A stretch of 64,000 nucleotides of DNA from Clitopilus passeckerianus (lineage: Eukaryota; Basidiomycota; Agaricomycetes; Agaricales; Entolomataceae), in the NCBI GenBank assembly GCA_944990035.1, contig CALYLX010000112.1:1922001-1986000 (forward strand), given 5' to 3'. Positions 10,964-21,872 of this stretch are shown here, piece by piece (positions within the stretch are counted from its first letter, which is position 1; every line of letters starts with the position of its first letter). Both the position numbers and the translations under genes were made by a program. The notes below the pieces were generated by a model. It was given only the letters and a program-made list of their open reading frames with translations, did no database searches and had not been told where the DNA came from.

Positions 10964-11287
10964 CTAGACTCGGCCACGACGCCAACGCCCAACTGGGCGT
11001 CCAGCGCTTGTCTTTACACGCCGCCATACTCTATGCAGGTGCCGTTCCACCATGCACCCCTTACCCCTACCGGGCTCCGTTGGACACTAGTCGCTGCTTG
11101 CAGCCATGTGTTCATTTCAGATTTGCACTCTCGATTTGCTGCCTTACTTAGTGTTTGGACCTTACTGTCACTGTCGGTACTTTTGTATTAGATACACCCG
11201 CCGGACTGCTATCGCGCACCGGGATATAAATTTTCTGACACCCCCTGTGGGGGTGTTGGATTTGATCTCAAAAAAAAAAAAAAAAGG
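9604..11287 (+). mobile_element. ORF1-only LINE derivative D with 3' UTR and poly(A)
   Basis: An element of about 1.7 kb: gag-like ORF1, then directly about 300 bp of 3' UTR ending in a hairpin (11235-11253 region) and an A tract (about 11271-11287). There is no endonuclease or RT. The 3' end resembles the LINE 3' end (GGATATAAATTTTCTGACAC versus GGAATATAAATTGTCAGACG) and keeps the stem-loop with a compensatory change. The DNA after the A tract is LINE RT sequence (copy E). Element H (18198-20047) has the same ORF1-to-UTR junction, which suggests a real non-autonomous family like mammalian HAL1 rather than a one-off deletion. Confidence 0.75.
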
Positions 11288-13744
11288 ATCTTATGTGCTG
11301 GGCCAAACAGCGTGAGCTTTCTACACATGAAGCAATTCACCACAATGGCAAACCTTGCAAGCTGCTCTTGACTCAACATACAACTCGGCGTCTGACCGCC
11401 CTGTTGATCCCTCTGTGCTCGAAGATGTGCCTCAGTCTCCTCTGCGCGAGCGGTGGGACTTTGGCGTTAATGAACTCAGAGAAGAACTAGCAAAGTGTTC
11501 AAACACTTCTGCTCCAGGGCCTGATCACCTCACATGGTATCAGCTCAAATCCTTGGTTGCTGACACTGTCATTGCAACCAAATTTGTTGAGATTGCTAAT
11601 GCCTGCCTTCGGGTGGGTCACTGGCCCTCTCACTTCAAAGAGTCGCATTCAGCCATTGTTCCTAAGCCTGGCAAACTGCACTACTCAACTCCCAAGATGT
11701 TCCGCCCTATTGTGTTGCTCAACACACTGGGGAAACTCTTTGAGAAGATGCTTGCAAACCGGATGCAGTTTGAAGCGCAGAAGTTCGGCGTGTTCCACCC
11801 GAACCAGTTTGGAGGTGTGCGCCAACACTCTACTGAGGATGCGAGTGTTTACCTCACTCACATTGTCAAGGCCGGTTGGGCTAGAGGGTTGAAGACAAGC
11901 GTGGTCGCTTTTGACCTTGCTCAGTTCTTCCCCTCTCTTAACCATGACATGCTGCTACGCATACTGCGCAGACTAGGCTTTGCACCAGAATAGCTGGAAC
12001 GGGGAAGAGTCCAGCAAGTATTCTGCAGATGTTGGCGTTGGCCAAGGATCTGCTCTATCCCCTCTCCTCTCTGCGCTCTATTTGGTGCCGGGGATGAGGC
12101 TTTTTGAACGCAGGGTTGCTCCTGGCATTACAACACTCATGTCATATGTGGATGATGGCTCACTCATTGTTCAGTCGCCGTCCTTTGGGGAGAACATCAC
12201 CCTACTCCAACAAGCATATGCCGTCATCACGGAGCTTGTTACTGCACTCAGCCTTGTCTTGGAACATGATAAGACAGAGGTCTTCCACTTCTCTCACAAG
12301 CACAATGATGTCAATCCTGCCATTGACTTGGGCTTTGCTCCACATACTGGCCACTCGCCACTTCAACCCAAGAGCGTTTGGCGCTACTTGGGCTTCTACT
12401 TTGACCGGTCGCTATCCTTTAGCCACCATGTCAAGTATTACTCTACCAAGGCTCTGACCACTGTCAAGGCAATGATCATGCTTGGTAACTCATCAAGAGG
12501 TATCACCCCTCTGCAGAAACGGCTGCTCCACTGTGCATGCGTCCTTCCAGTCGCTATGTATGGTGTGGGCCTCTGGTTCTACAAAGGTGCTAGGTGCAAG
12601 ACTGCTATGTCACACTTGCGCACTATGCAACACAAGGCTTGCAGGTGGATAACTGGTGCCTTTCGCACATCACTGGGTGGAGGGACCGAGTCTATTGCTG
12701 GTCTTCCTCCCATTCATTTGCACATCACGAAACTGGTCGAACGTGGCCAGGCGCGCATTGGCTCCCTGATTGGCAATCACCCTACGCTGTCGCTTATTAG
12801 CGACAAGCACCAGCTGTATGAAGGAACAATGCGTCTCCCTTCATCTCTCTCCAACTTGTCACGACGCGTGCGTGGCAACTTGCTCTCTACGGTTGTGGAT
12901 TCTGACGCACATGCTGTGCGCGTCACTGAGCCTCTCAACCCTGTCCATGGAGAAGCGGTCCCAGGCCTCCGCCTGTTGGATACGCACTCTGGCAGGGTTA
13001 CATTTGACACCATCATTGCAGTATCTAAGAATGCCCTTGATTCTCGTCACATCCACTTGGATGTGATTTACGCGGACCCAGATCTGTCTGACACTATGGT
13101 GTTGGTGGCAGCTAATGCATCTGCCCCCAACAGCAGAAAGCACCAAGTAGTTGCTGCCTGCTCTCTCCTTCATGGCGCCTTTGGGCCAGAGGAATAGACT
13201 ATGCCATCAGGCAGGGTTCTCTCTGACAATGCTAAACTCGCAGCCATTGACTTTTCTATAAGCAAGGCTATTGTGCACAACAACTGTGTCAAGATAGTTG
13301 TGCTCTCAGACTCGAGTAAGGCCATCCAGTTGGCTTTGGACCTGTCTCTCCACTCTGGGCAAGAGCACTCGCTGTCTATTTGCTCCAAACTACATGCTTG
13401 GTTTTCAGGCGACGCTAGCACGCGCGTCCACTTTGTTCATGTCCCTTCAAGACTCAACTGAGACATTCATCACTCTGCTCACCTGGCAGCCACTGGCCTG
13501 TAAGTGGGTGTTGGCAACCAACCCCAGACATCTCTTGGGTGTACCTGGAAAAGTGCTGTGGATAGAATGCTGCATGAGTGGACCTGCCTACTGCAGCAGC
13601 CTTCTTACTCTGGCAACAACTTCCTGCACCTTACACACAAAGGTGCCTCCCTAAGGCCCACGCACCTTAAAGGTGGACCTTGGCTACGTTGTGTTGGTTC
13701 TTCCAATTCGCACACTGCACGTCTTACATGCGCAGTCTTGGGTC
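11288..13744 (+). pseudogene. LINE copy E, RT to RNase H, first segment
   Basis: Same LINE family, 5' part replaced by element D. RT blocks are recognisable (SAIVPKPGKLHYSTPKMFRP; VVAFDLAQFFPSLNHDMLL; SYVDDGSLIVQS around 12138-12175), followed by RNase H. Compared with copy A or B it has a deletion near 11985-11992 (RT fingers/palm) and in-frame stops at 13197 and near 13461 and 13501. In the RNase H domain the first Asp is replaced (VLVAANAS instead of VLVAADAS). It stops at the solo LTR at 13749 and resumes at 14753. Confidence 0.86.
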
Positions 13745-13748
13745 ATGC

Positions 13749-14748
13749 TATCATACTCAAACTTGGTTTTCATACTTTTCCCACCAAACGTCACTCCTTG
13801 ATCAGTCTTGCACTTATCACCCTTTCTGTCAATACCCATCCACTCTCTCGGTACCCCTTACAATCACACACGACACCACAATTCTCATGTTGGGCTATAA
13901 TCCCACCAAAATAGGATATTCAGAAAATCCTTCATTTCTGCACTTCATACAACATAATACCGCTTACACAGTTTGCACAGCCATGCAAATAGTGCTTATT
14001 CATCCGATTAGTAATCCAAAGACTAGCTCGGCATGGATTACTAACCCGCTAATGCACATATAGACATTTATAGATATTTTTCTATTCCGTATAGACTTAT
14101 TTGGCATATGGACCTCTTGCTTATTAATACATACATTTAGATTACTAAGCATTGTATACTTTACCATATATGGACAGACCCTCCCAGTAGTATATAGGCC
14201 ATGAACTTTTGGCAGAAAAAAGAACCCTCTTACTGATCGGACCTTTTTCCGACCGTCTTACCTATCTTGCTTATCGGACCTTCTTACTTATCCAACCCCT
14301 CTTACCTACCTACCTACCTACCTACCTACCTATTGCTACCTCCTTTCCCTTCAATTCATTCTTTTGACCTAGTACCAGTTACAAGAACTGTTACCTAAGT
14401 CAACCACTTCGATTCTACGCTAAAAGTATTCACACGTCAAATACTTAATTCATTCAAGTCACGCACGTCAATCATCTTCACTGTTCAGTCAAGTTAGGTC
14501 AAACGTTGACATAAATTCTATTCATTCTTGATAATAAGCTAGAGCTATCAAAGCCTCAGTTATTATTATTTTAAGTATTCTGTCTATCAACTCAATTGCC
14601 AACATACCTTCGCCAACACGCCTTCGCACCCTAACCCTTGATTCTAATGCACTTTCCCACTTTGCAAATGTAACACGGACCAACTAGACGATCCCCGTTC
14701 TACATCTAAACTTCCAGTTAGTCTAGGCAATTAGTAAATTGTGCGACA
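13749..14748. mobile_element. 1.0-kb solo LTR, copy 1
   Basis: An insertion of about 1000 bp in LINE copy E, flanked by ATGC on both sides (13745-13748 and 14749-14752). Its ends are TATCATAC... and ...GTGCGACA; the sister copy at 24594 has TGTCGTAT...GCGCAACA, so the ancestral ends are probably TG...CA. It contains no ORF of note, but has a (TACC)n tract near 14303-14333 and TATA-like AT-rich stretches. Size, ends and short TSD fit a solo LTR of an element whose internal part is not in this window. A non-autonomous DNA element cannot be fully excluded. Confidence 0.65.
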
Positions 14749-14752
14749 ATGC

Positions 14753-15032
14753 GCTCATTGGCAAGTTCTGTGCATGCTTCAACCTAGATGGCGAGACAGT
14801 GTGTGTGTGTGACTGGCACATACTGGAAACAAGGGGGCACATCTTTCACCAGTGTGTGCACTTTCAACGACGGCCTAACCTACGCTTGCGCCAGGAGCTG
14901 TTGTCTTTCTTGTTCTTCCTTGAGAACAACCCTGCCACTTTTGCGTTTCCATCGCAACTGCCTCCACCGCCATTTCCCAAAGCCAGGAAGACAGGGCGAT
15001 GTGGCCCGCCTGACAAGGCCCCCACATCTGCA
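14753..15032 (+). pseudogene. LINE copy E, zinc-knuckle segment after the solo LTR
   Basis: Resumes the RNase H-to-C-terminus region with CVCDWHILETRGHIFHQCVH and the proline/arginine-rich tail. It is interrupted again near 15033 by an unidentified insertion of about 280 bp. Confidence 0.8.
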
Positions 15033-15313
15033 AAGTCTCACTGGACTTAAAGAGGGCTGTTTTGCAGCTGCCTTGTAAATTACTTGCAGATTTTTGTAAA
15101 ATTCTTTAGTGTTTAAAAATAACTTTGAGCACAAAATAAAGCACAAAAACTCTAAGTAAGTTGACTGCAAGTCATACTATAAGACACTAACCTAGCTTAT
15201 AGGGCTTATAGGGCCTACATACCTTGAGTGGCTTGCAGAGTGCTGCAAGACAACTGCAAGTTTTGGTAAGCCAAGGCAAGGCAGCTGTAAGCTAGGTATT
15301 TTTTTACTGATGC
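15033..15313. mobile_element. Unidentified 280-bp insertion in LINE copy E
   Basis: LINE sequence breaks after GCCCCCACATCTG and resumes at CATGTGCCCTTCTGATGCCC. The insert is AT-rich, has no ORF, and contains repeated TGCAAG/CTTGCAG and GCTTATAGGGC motifs. The flanks CATCTG and CATGTG could be a diverged duplication. I cannot assign it to a family. Confidence 0.45.
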
Positions 15314-15773
15314 ATGTGCCCTTCTGATGCCCTCCCCGCTGTGGGGGGCCACTGCCAGCAAATGCCTGTAACAGGCTCCACTGCACCACCGTGCCCAGAA
15401 GATCTTGTCTGGGTGCCAGGTGCACACCAATTTGTTCGCAGAGAACAAGCCGAAGCCTTGGGCATGACTTTCCATGCATAGACGTCAGTGCTCCATCCTT
15501 CATATAGTGGTGAGCCTGGCCTCCAGGGTTCTTGCTGCTTCTGCGGGGTGTTGTGTGCTACCATACTTATTGATAGATTTATCCTCGGGGGCCACCCTAG
15601 CTTGCTTTTTGGTGCACCTTGTATTCAGTGTAGTTCACTCGACGAACGCAGTTTACTTACATTAGTATACAATGCATGTATTTAGGTACTTGTGACTGGA
15701 CTGCGATCAGGTGCCGGAATATAAATTGTCAGATGCCCCCTCCAGGGGCGTAGGGCTTTGATCAAAAAAAAAA
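15314..15773 (+). mobile_element. LINE copy E, C-terminal coding end, 3' UTR and poly(A)
   Basis: Contains the C-terminal coding end (AGARQFVCREQAEA-like in other copies), the 3' UTR, a decayed hairpin (15735-15753, one mismatch and one G-T wobble) and a 10-nt A tract. It abuts minus-strand LINE copy G. Confidence 0.82.
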
Positions 15774-16405
15774 TGTCCGGGGGTGTTGACCACTCCCAAT
15801 GTGCAAGCCAGTGACTGCCAGGTGGGCACAGTGGTGAATATCCCACTACAGTTGAGATGGGACATGAACAAAGTGAACTCGCCGTGCAGGGTCATTTGCA
15901 AACCAAGCATAAAGTTTACAGCAGATGGACAGTGAATGTTCTTGCCCCGAATGAAGAAAAGGATCAAGCGCCAACTGGATGGCCTTGCTCGAGTCTGATA
16001 GCACAACCATTTTGAGGCAGTTGTTGCATAGGACAGCTTTGCTGATTGCCAGATTAATAGCTGCAGGTTCAGTGTTGTCAGATTTGATTCCTCTTGCACA
16101 AAGGTGCCATAGAAAAAGGAGCAGGCAGCAACCGCTTGGTGTTTTCTGCTTTTGGGAACTGATGCATCTGCCGCAACTAACACCATAGTTTCAGTCATGT
16201 CTGCTTCAGCGTGAATCATATTGAGGTGAACACAACATACATCAAGGCTGTCCTTGGATGCTGCAATAAGAACATCAAGCACTACCCTCCCAGAGTAGGA
16301 ATCCAGTAGATGCTTGCCAGGAGAGGCCTCATTATGAACAGAGTTTAGAGGCTTGGAGACATGTGCTGCATGCATGTCAGAGTCTACTATTGTGGAGCAG
16401 AGATT
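15774..16405 (-). pseudogene. LINE copy G, RNase H fragment
   Basis: Minus-strand RNase H region of a more diverged family member (MVLVAADASVPKSRKHQAVA, LVLIAASKDSLD-like). It is frameshifted after about 130 residues and truncated on both sides: by copy E's poly(A) at 15774 and by the MITE boundary at 16408. Confidence 0.78.
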
Positions 16406-16407
16406 CA

Positions 16408-16543
16408 TCAGAAAAATAATACATAGCTTTTTTCAATCTTGGCCAACTTAATTATGTCTTAGGATGTCTTAATTGGGTTTAAGATACAACTAAGTGAGTT
16501 AAGATCTGGTCAAGATGAAACAAGTTATGTTATATTTTTCTGA
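16408..16543. repeat. 136-bp palindromic MITE, copy 1
   Basis: Terminal inverted repeats TCAGAAAAATA...TATTTTTCTGA, with TTCA on both sides (16404-16407, 16544-16547) as a possible 4-bp TSD. The same 136-bp sequence occurs in inverse orientation at 21737-21872. It has no coding capacity. Confidence 0.72.
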
Positions 16544-16547
16544 TTCA

Positions 16548-18197
16548 GCCCCTTCCTCCTCTGAGCACAAGCGCAGGAAGAACACCTCTGGTGCTGCTGT
16601 AGTGCAGTCCAAGTCCAGAACTGCTTCTAGGGCAAGTTCTTCTACTCAAACAGAATTCAAGCCTTTGTTTCCTGGTCACAAAGAGAAGGACTCTTATATC
16701 CTGTCTTTACAGGCTACAGAGGCGGCTGTCAGGGATGATGTCAAGGCCCTTACTGATGCTCTTGTCACTATGAGCGCCAACACTGATCTGTCCAACACTA
16801 CAGTGTTGGTGGCAGCTGATGTGTCTTTCCCAAAAGCAGGAAGCACCAAGCAGTTGTTGCCTGCTTCCTCTTTCATGGCGCTTTTGGGCCTGAAGAATAC
16901 ACTATGGCATTGGGCAGGGTTCTTTCTGACAACACCAAACTTACAGCTATTGACTTGGCTATCAGCAAGGCTGTTCTGCGCAACAACTGTGACAAGATAG
17001 TTGTGCTCTCAGACTCAACTAAAGCCATCTGCTTGGCCTTGGACCTGTCTTTCCATTCTGAGCAAGGACACACACTGTTCATTTGCTCCAAACTACGTGC
17101 TTGGTTATCAAACAATACTAGCAGGCGCATCTACTTTATTCACATCCCTGCAAGACTTGATTGGGACATCTATCACTGTACTCACTTAGCAGCCACTGGC
17201 CTGCACGTGGGTGCTAGTAACCAACCTCAGACATCCCTTGGGTATGCCCAGAAATGCGCTGTGGATAGAATGCTACATGAGTAGACTTGTATGCTGCAGC
17301 AGCCTTCTTACTCTGGCAACAACTTTTTGCACCTTACATACAAAGGTGCCTCTTTAAGGCCCACACATCTTAAAGATGGGCCTTGGCTGTGTTATGGTGG
17401 TTCGTCCAATATGCATACGGCACATCTTACATGCACAGTCCTGGGTCATGCACCCATTAGCAAATTTTGCGCACACTTCAACCTGGATGGAGAGACAGCG
17501 TGTGCATGTAACTGGCGCATACTGGAGGCAAGGGGACACATCCTTCACCAGTGTGCGCACTTCCAATGACGGCCTAACCAGTGCTTGTGTCAGGAGCTAT
17601 TGTTCTTCTTGTTCTTCCTTGAGAACAACTCTGCTGCTTTTGCGTTTCTATTGCAACAGCCTCCACCACTCTTTCTCCAAAGTCAGAAAGACACAGCAAC
17701 GCAGCCTGTCTGACAAGGCCCCCATGTGCCTTTGCGGTGCCCTTCCTGCTGCTGGAGGCCACTACCAACAAATGCCTTTAATAGGCTCTACTGCACCACT
17801 GTGCCTGGATGATCTTGTCCGGGTGCCCGGCGCACACCAATTTGTTTGTAGAGAACAAGCTGAAGCATCTGGCATGACTTTCCATGCATAGACATTAGTG
17901 CTCCATTTTTCATATAGCAGCGAGCCTGGCCTCCAGGGTTTTTGCTGCTTCTGCGGGGTGTTGTGCACTACCATACTCATTGATAGATTTATTCTTGGGG
18001 CCATCCTAGCTTGCTCTTTGGTGCACCTTGTATTTAGTGTAGTTTACTCAACGAACATGGATAATACATAGATTAGTATACAATGCATGTATTTAGGTAC
18101 TTGTGACCAGACTGCAAACGGGTGCCAAAATATAAATTGCCAGATGCCCACTTCAGGGGCGTACAGTATATAGGGCTTTGATTAAAAAAAAAAAAAA
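16548..18197 (+). pseudogene. LINE copy F: internally deleted, RNase H, 3' UTR, poly(A)
   Basis: The first about 230 bp (open from the ATG at 16515) are basic and serine-rich and may be ORF1-derived. From about 16780 the sequence is clear RNase H (TTVLVAADVSFPKAG; then in another frame DNTKLTAIDLAISKAVLRNN and VVLSDSTKAICLALDLS), with stops and frameshifts at about 16830, 17284 and 17560. The zinc-knuckle part, 3' UTR, a degenerate hairpin (around 18143-18162) and an A tract (18184-18197) follow. So ORF1-like sequence is joined directly to RNase H, with endonuclease and RT missing. Non-functional. Confidence 0.75.
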
Positions 18198-20047
18198 GCA
18201 AGGAGCGACTAGTGTCCAGTGGGGCCCAGCAAGAAGTAAGAGGGCATGGTGGAATGGCACCTATGCAGAGTATGGCAACGTGTAAAGACAAGCACTGGAC
18301 AACTAGTCAGGCGTTGGTGTTGTGGCTGAGTCCAATTAGACCCAATCATGGTGGTATTGACTGAGGATCCACTTGATATTGAAGCAATTCTTCCAGAACA
18401 CACATTTGCGGTCATTAGACGAGTAATGCTTGCTACAGTTGACGCACTTGGCAGAGTGAGGGCAAAGGGTCCCATTTGGCATAGGAGCCACTAGGGGGGT
18501 AGTGTTGGCATTGCCCTTGCAGCAAGATGCTAGCTGGCGATGGAGGGGCACATTGTGAGGCACACCACAATGAGAGCAGACATTGCCCTTGACGGGGCAT
18601 TTGTCTGCAGTATTGTGCAACATGAAGGGTGTCACCTGGCGTAAGTATAGACTCAAAGGCAGGGCGGGATAGGGTAATCTCCTTCCCGTTGGCATTGACA
18701 ATTTTGAGGTAGGATCGCAACTGCGGTACCTCACAGGTAAAAGTGGGGGTGCCAGTGAGGAAGGCTTTGACCAGCCACTCGGAAACAATCTCAAGGTCTG
18801 CAGCATTGGGGACATGAGTAGTGCGCAAAAGGTAGCCTCCCATGCCAAGAAAGGCAGTCTCAATGTGGAGTTTTGACCTTTTGGTAAGGCCACTATTGAC
18901 TGATGCCACTATAGTCTCAAGAGAAACAGAAGCACTGCGGCTATTGATAGTTGCAGTGGGGATGGCAATGATTCTTTTGCAAGGAGGACCACATGTAGTA
19001 GACTGCACCTTAACCTAGGTAGGGTTGGGTGCAGAAAAAGGCTGGCCGGAGGCCTTCAAGTGGATGCAAACAAGTTGCTCAGCATCCAGGTTGGGATATG
19101 CCTCAGCTAGAGTGGCTAATGTGGTTGTGACAATACGTGCAAAGGTTCCTTTAGGCATGACCTTCACACGACCACCAGATGGGGCAGTGCTTGCCAGATT
19201 AACAGGGCGCCCATAGAGACGAGCTGGGTTCCAGGGGGGAACAGGAGGAGCAGTCTTCTGACCTGGGTTAGGCCGGGAAGATGCGGAAGTGGGGGCGGGT
19301 GGAGCAGGAGCGCACACAGAGTAGGGTTGGGGTTTGAGGAGGGTTGAGGGCCAAATTTGAGGAGTGTGCCCTCCAAATTGCCGAAACCCACCTAAATGTT
19401 GGGATTGGTGTTAACCGCCGTGTGAAGAAGACTGCTAGCACCAGCCATCTGGACAAGCTGAATGAGTGCAACACCAACATTGGCAGAAGCAGAAATCTCT
19501 GGGGAGAGGCCCTGTTTATGGATAGATTCAACTTGTGCAAAGACAAGTTGAATAATTTTCTCTACATGCTTCAAGGCGTCACCCACAGAGGGGGCAAAGG
19601 GAGTGGGAGGCAATGAAACTAAAGGACCAGAGACTGGTTCCTCAGTAAAGAGAGGGAGCAGCTGTTCAACAGAAGCCAAAGTGATTGTACCAGCCTGCTG
19701 TCTCTTTTCTAGAGAGCCAGTGGGCTCAGTGGGAGGGGAGGAGTCACTGTTTTTCTTGTGCTTGGCCTTGGCAGCAGCGGAAAAAGCAATCAGTGCTTTA
19801 CCTTCAGCAATGTTCAGAGGTGCTCAGGGAGCAGTGGTAGAACAAGCGGGGACTTATTGCAGTCTGCTCCTTCAGAAATGTTGAGTTTGTCCTCCTCAGA
19901 AGACATCTTAATGTCCTGAGTGGGATCTGATATGATTGGACCAGATTGGAGGTTGGAGGCATAGTAGCGAGCTCCAGAGGAACTCCCAGACATAGTTTGG
20001 TGTCAATCTGACAAGAATTGAGCAAGATATTGAGTGAATAGTGCAAG
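18198..20047 (-). pseudogene. ORF1-only LINE derivative H (gag-like), decayed
   Basis: Minus-strand relative of element D. The stretch upstream of copy F's poly(A) matches D's 3' UTR (GGACACTAGTCGCT near 18205 and in D near 11083). ORF1 follows towards higher coordinates in several frames: CVNCSKHYSSNDRKCVFWKN, a knuckle CSHCGVPHNVPLHR, the block WLVKAFLTGTPTFTCEVPQL, and N-terminal parts up to about 20000 (SSGARYYA-like). There are many frame breaks. The ORF1-end/UTR junction is the same as in D, so the ORF1-only structure existed before these copies diverged. The Copia element inserted at its 5' side. Confidence 0.72.
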
Positions 20048-20052
20048 ATCAC

Positions 20053-20278
20053 TGTTGTCAATGGGGAATCCAGTATCTCGCCGACCACACATGGGAACCC
20101 ACGCCATATTTGGCATCCACGTGTTGACCAACTGACTTCTGTCGTGGGTTGCATTTTACCTTACGGACTTCGTAGATAATGTGTAGTTACTGGATTATAT
20201 AAACTAGATTAGATAGTATAAAGTCTTTTGTATTTTGTAGTACAATAATATTATCTTTATTATCTATCTTTTATAATA
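20053..20278 (+). repeat. Copia 5' LTR
   Basis: 226 bp starting TGTTGTCAATG, similar to 36767-36996. Preceded by ATCAC (20048-20052), which also follows the 3' LTR at 36997-37001. GGTTATGGGCCCTG follows as the likely primer binding site. Confidence 0.88.
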
Positions 20279-21736
20279 GGTTATGGGCCCTGCTCATAAC
20301 TAACTCTCACAAATCCAAATGTGATCTAATCACCATACCGTAATCTAATCACACCGGCATGTCAACCAACAACAGAACCCACAACTCATCAGTCTATTGA
20401 ATCGACCTCTTCCAGGGTTACGAGGACTACTCCGTATAGTGAATCAAGATGACAGATATCTTGACAGAACTGCAGCTTCTGGAACTCATCATAGGAGAGG
20501 AATCCAGGCCGGCACTGGTAACTGTAACAGAACCAACGGCACCACCAAGGGAAGGAGAGGCTGCATTGGCGCCAAAATCATCACAGGCAGATGAGGAAGG
20601 GAAGAAGTGGGACAAGCGAGATTGATCTGTTCTGAGCGCTATTCAGCTCAGATGCAGAAATAAGATGCTCATGTATGTTGCCAGTGTGAGGACGTCAAAT
20701 GATGCGTGGAAGGTTCTAAGCAACATGCTAGAACCTCAGGGAGCGCTAGGAATTGTATTGGTTTGGAGAAAGCTATTCTGAACACAATGCGAGGAGGGAG
20801 GAAGCATAGAAGAACACATCAGGACCATGCGGTATTGAGGCAAATCGTGCATCGTGAGCACATACTTGTGCTTTGGCGTCACTGGCCACTCATTGTGGTC
20901 GGTGTTATCATTATTCTCAATGCTACTGCTTTGGCCAAAGTGCTCTCTTTCCATTGTTCATCTCTCGTATATATATTCCTCGTAGTTTATCCTCTCACCT
21001 TAGTTCCCTATAACGGTTACTGAGATTCTATTTTATTAGATTTCGTCTCTACATGCAGGGGTATCGGAAGCAGCTGATCAATCTCAGGCAGATCATCAGC
21101 AAAGCCAAATTCTCAATCACACTCCTTACCTCACTTCCAGAATCTTGGAACCAGTTTATTGGCGCTGTGGATACAGCCCAGCTGTCAATTCCAGATACCA
21201 TTATGGCACAGATTCTCAAGTTTAATTAACAGCTCTGGAGCACCTCCGACACAGCCCTCACCGGTTTCAATAAACCAAAGACTTCCCTCGACCAAATCAA
21301 ATGCTACAACTGTGGTGAATTAGAACATTACAAGAAGGACTGTTGTTTTAAGAAGAACAAGAACAAGAAAGAGGATGAGAAAGGCAAAGACAAAGGGAAT
21401 ATGGTGGAAGAAGCTTCTTTGTATGTCATGTTGGGAGAGGAGGGGCCAGAGGAGGATGATGAGGACGACGACGACGAATCAGATAATCCAGAGATGGATC
21501 ACATGGTGCTGGCGGTGCATAACCCCGACACATGGCTCACTGATTCTGGTTGCACTACATACGTGGCCATGAACTGATCTATGTTTACCACATACAAACA
21601 AATCACTGAACACACCATCAAGGGCTTTGGCTCCACACCTGCCATCGGACACGGAACAATCAATCTCATTTGTTGCATCAGCAACAAATCCATCAAAGTT
21701 ACACTGCAAAGAGTATTGCATGTACCTGACAGGCCA
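20279..21736 (+). pseudogene. Copia gag and protease, decayed
   Basis: A degraded gag region ends in a CCHC knuckle, CYNCGELEHYKKDC (about 21300-21345), followed by a lysine-rich and acidic linker. The protease signature follows: DTWLTDSGCTTYVAMN (about 21527-21575; the catalytic triplet is DSG), then a stop. The frame continues with GFGSTPAIGHGTINL to LHVPD, where the MITE interrupts it. Several stops and frameshifts make it non-functional. Confidence 0.8.
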
Positions 21737-21872
21737 TCAGAAAAATATAACATAATTTGTTCCACCTTGACCAGGTTTTAACTCACTTAGTTGTATCTTA
21801 AACCCAATTAAGACATCCTAAGACACAATTAAGTTGGCCAAGATTGAAAAAAACTATGTATTATTTTTCTGA
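21737..21872. repeat. 136-bp palindromic MITE, copy 2 (inside Copia)
   Basis: Reverse-complement relative of 16408-16543, with ends TCAGAAAAATA...TATTTTTCTGA. It splits the Copia protease/integrase boundary: LHVPD lies before it, and the expected DLISIGVLTEKGYGLKFAG follows. No clear TSD at this site. Confidence 0.75.
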
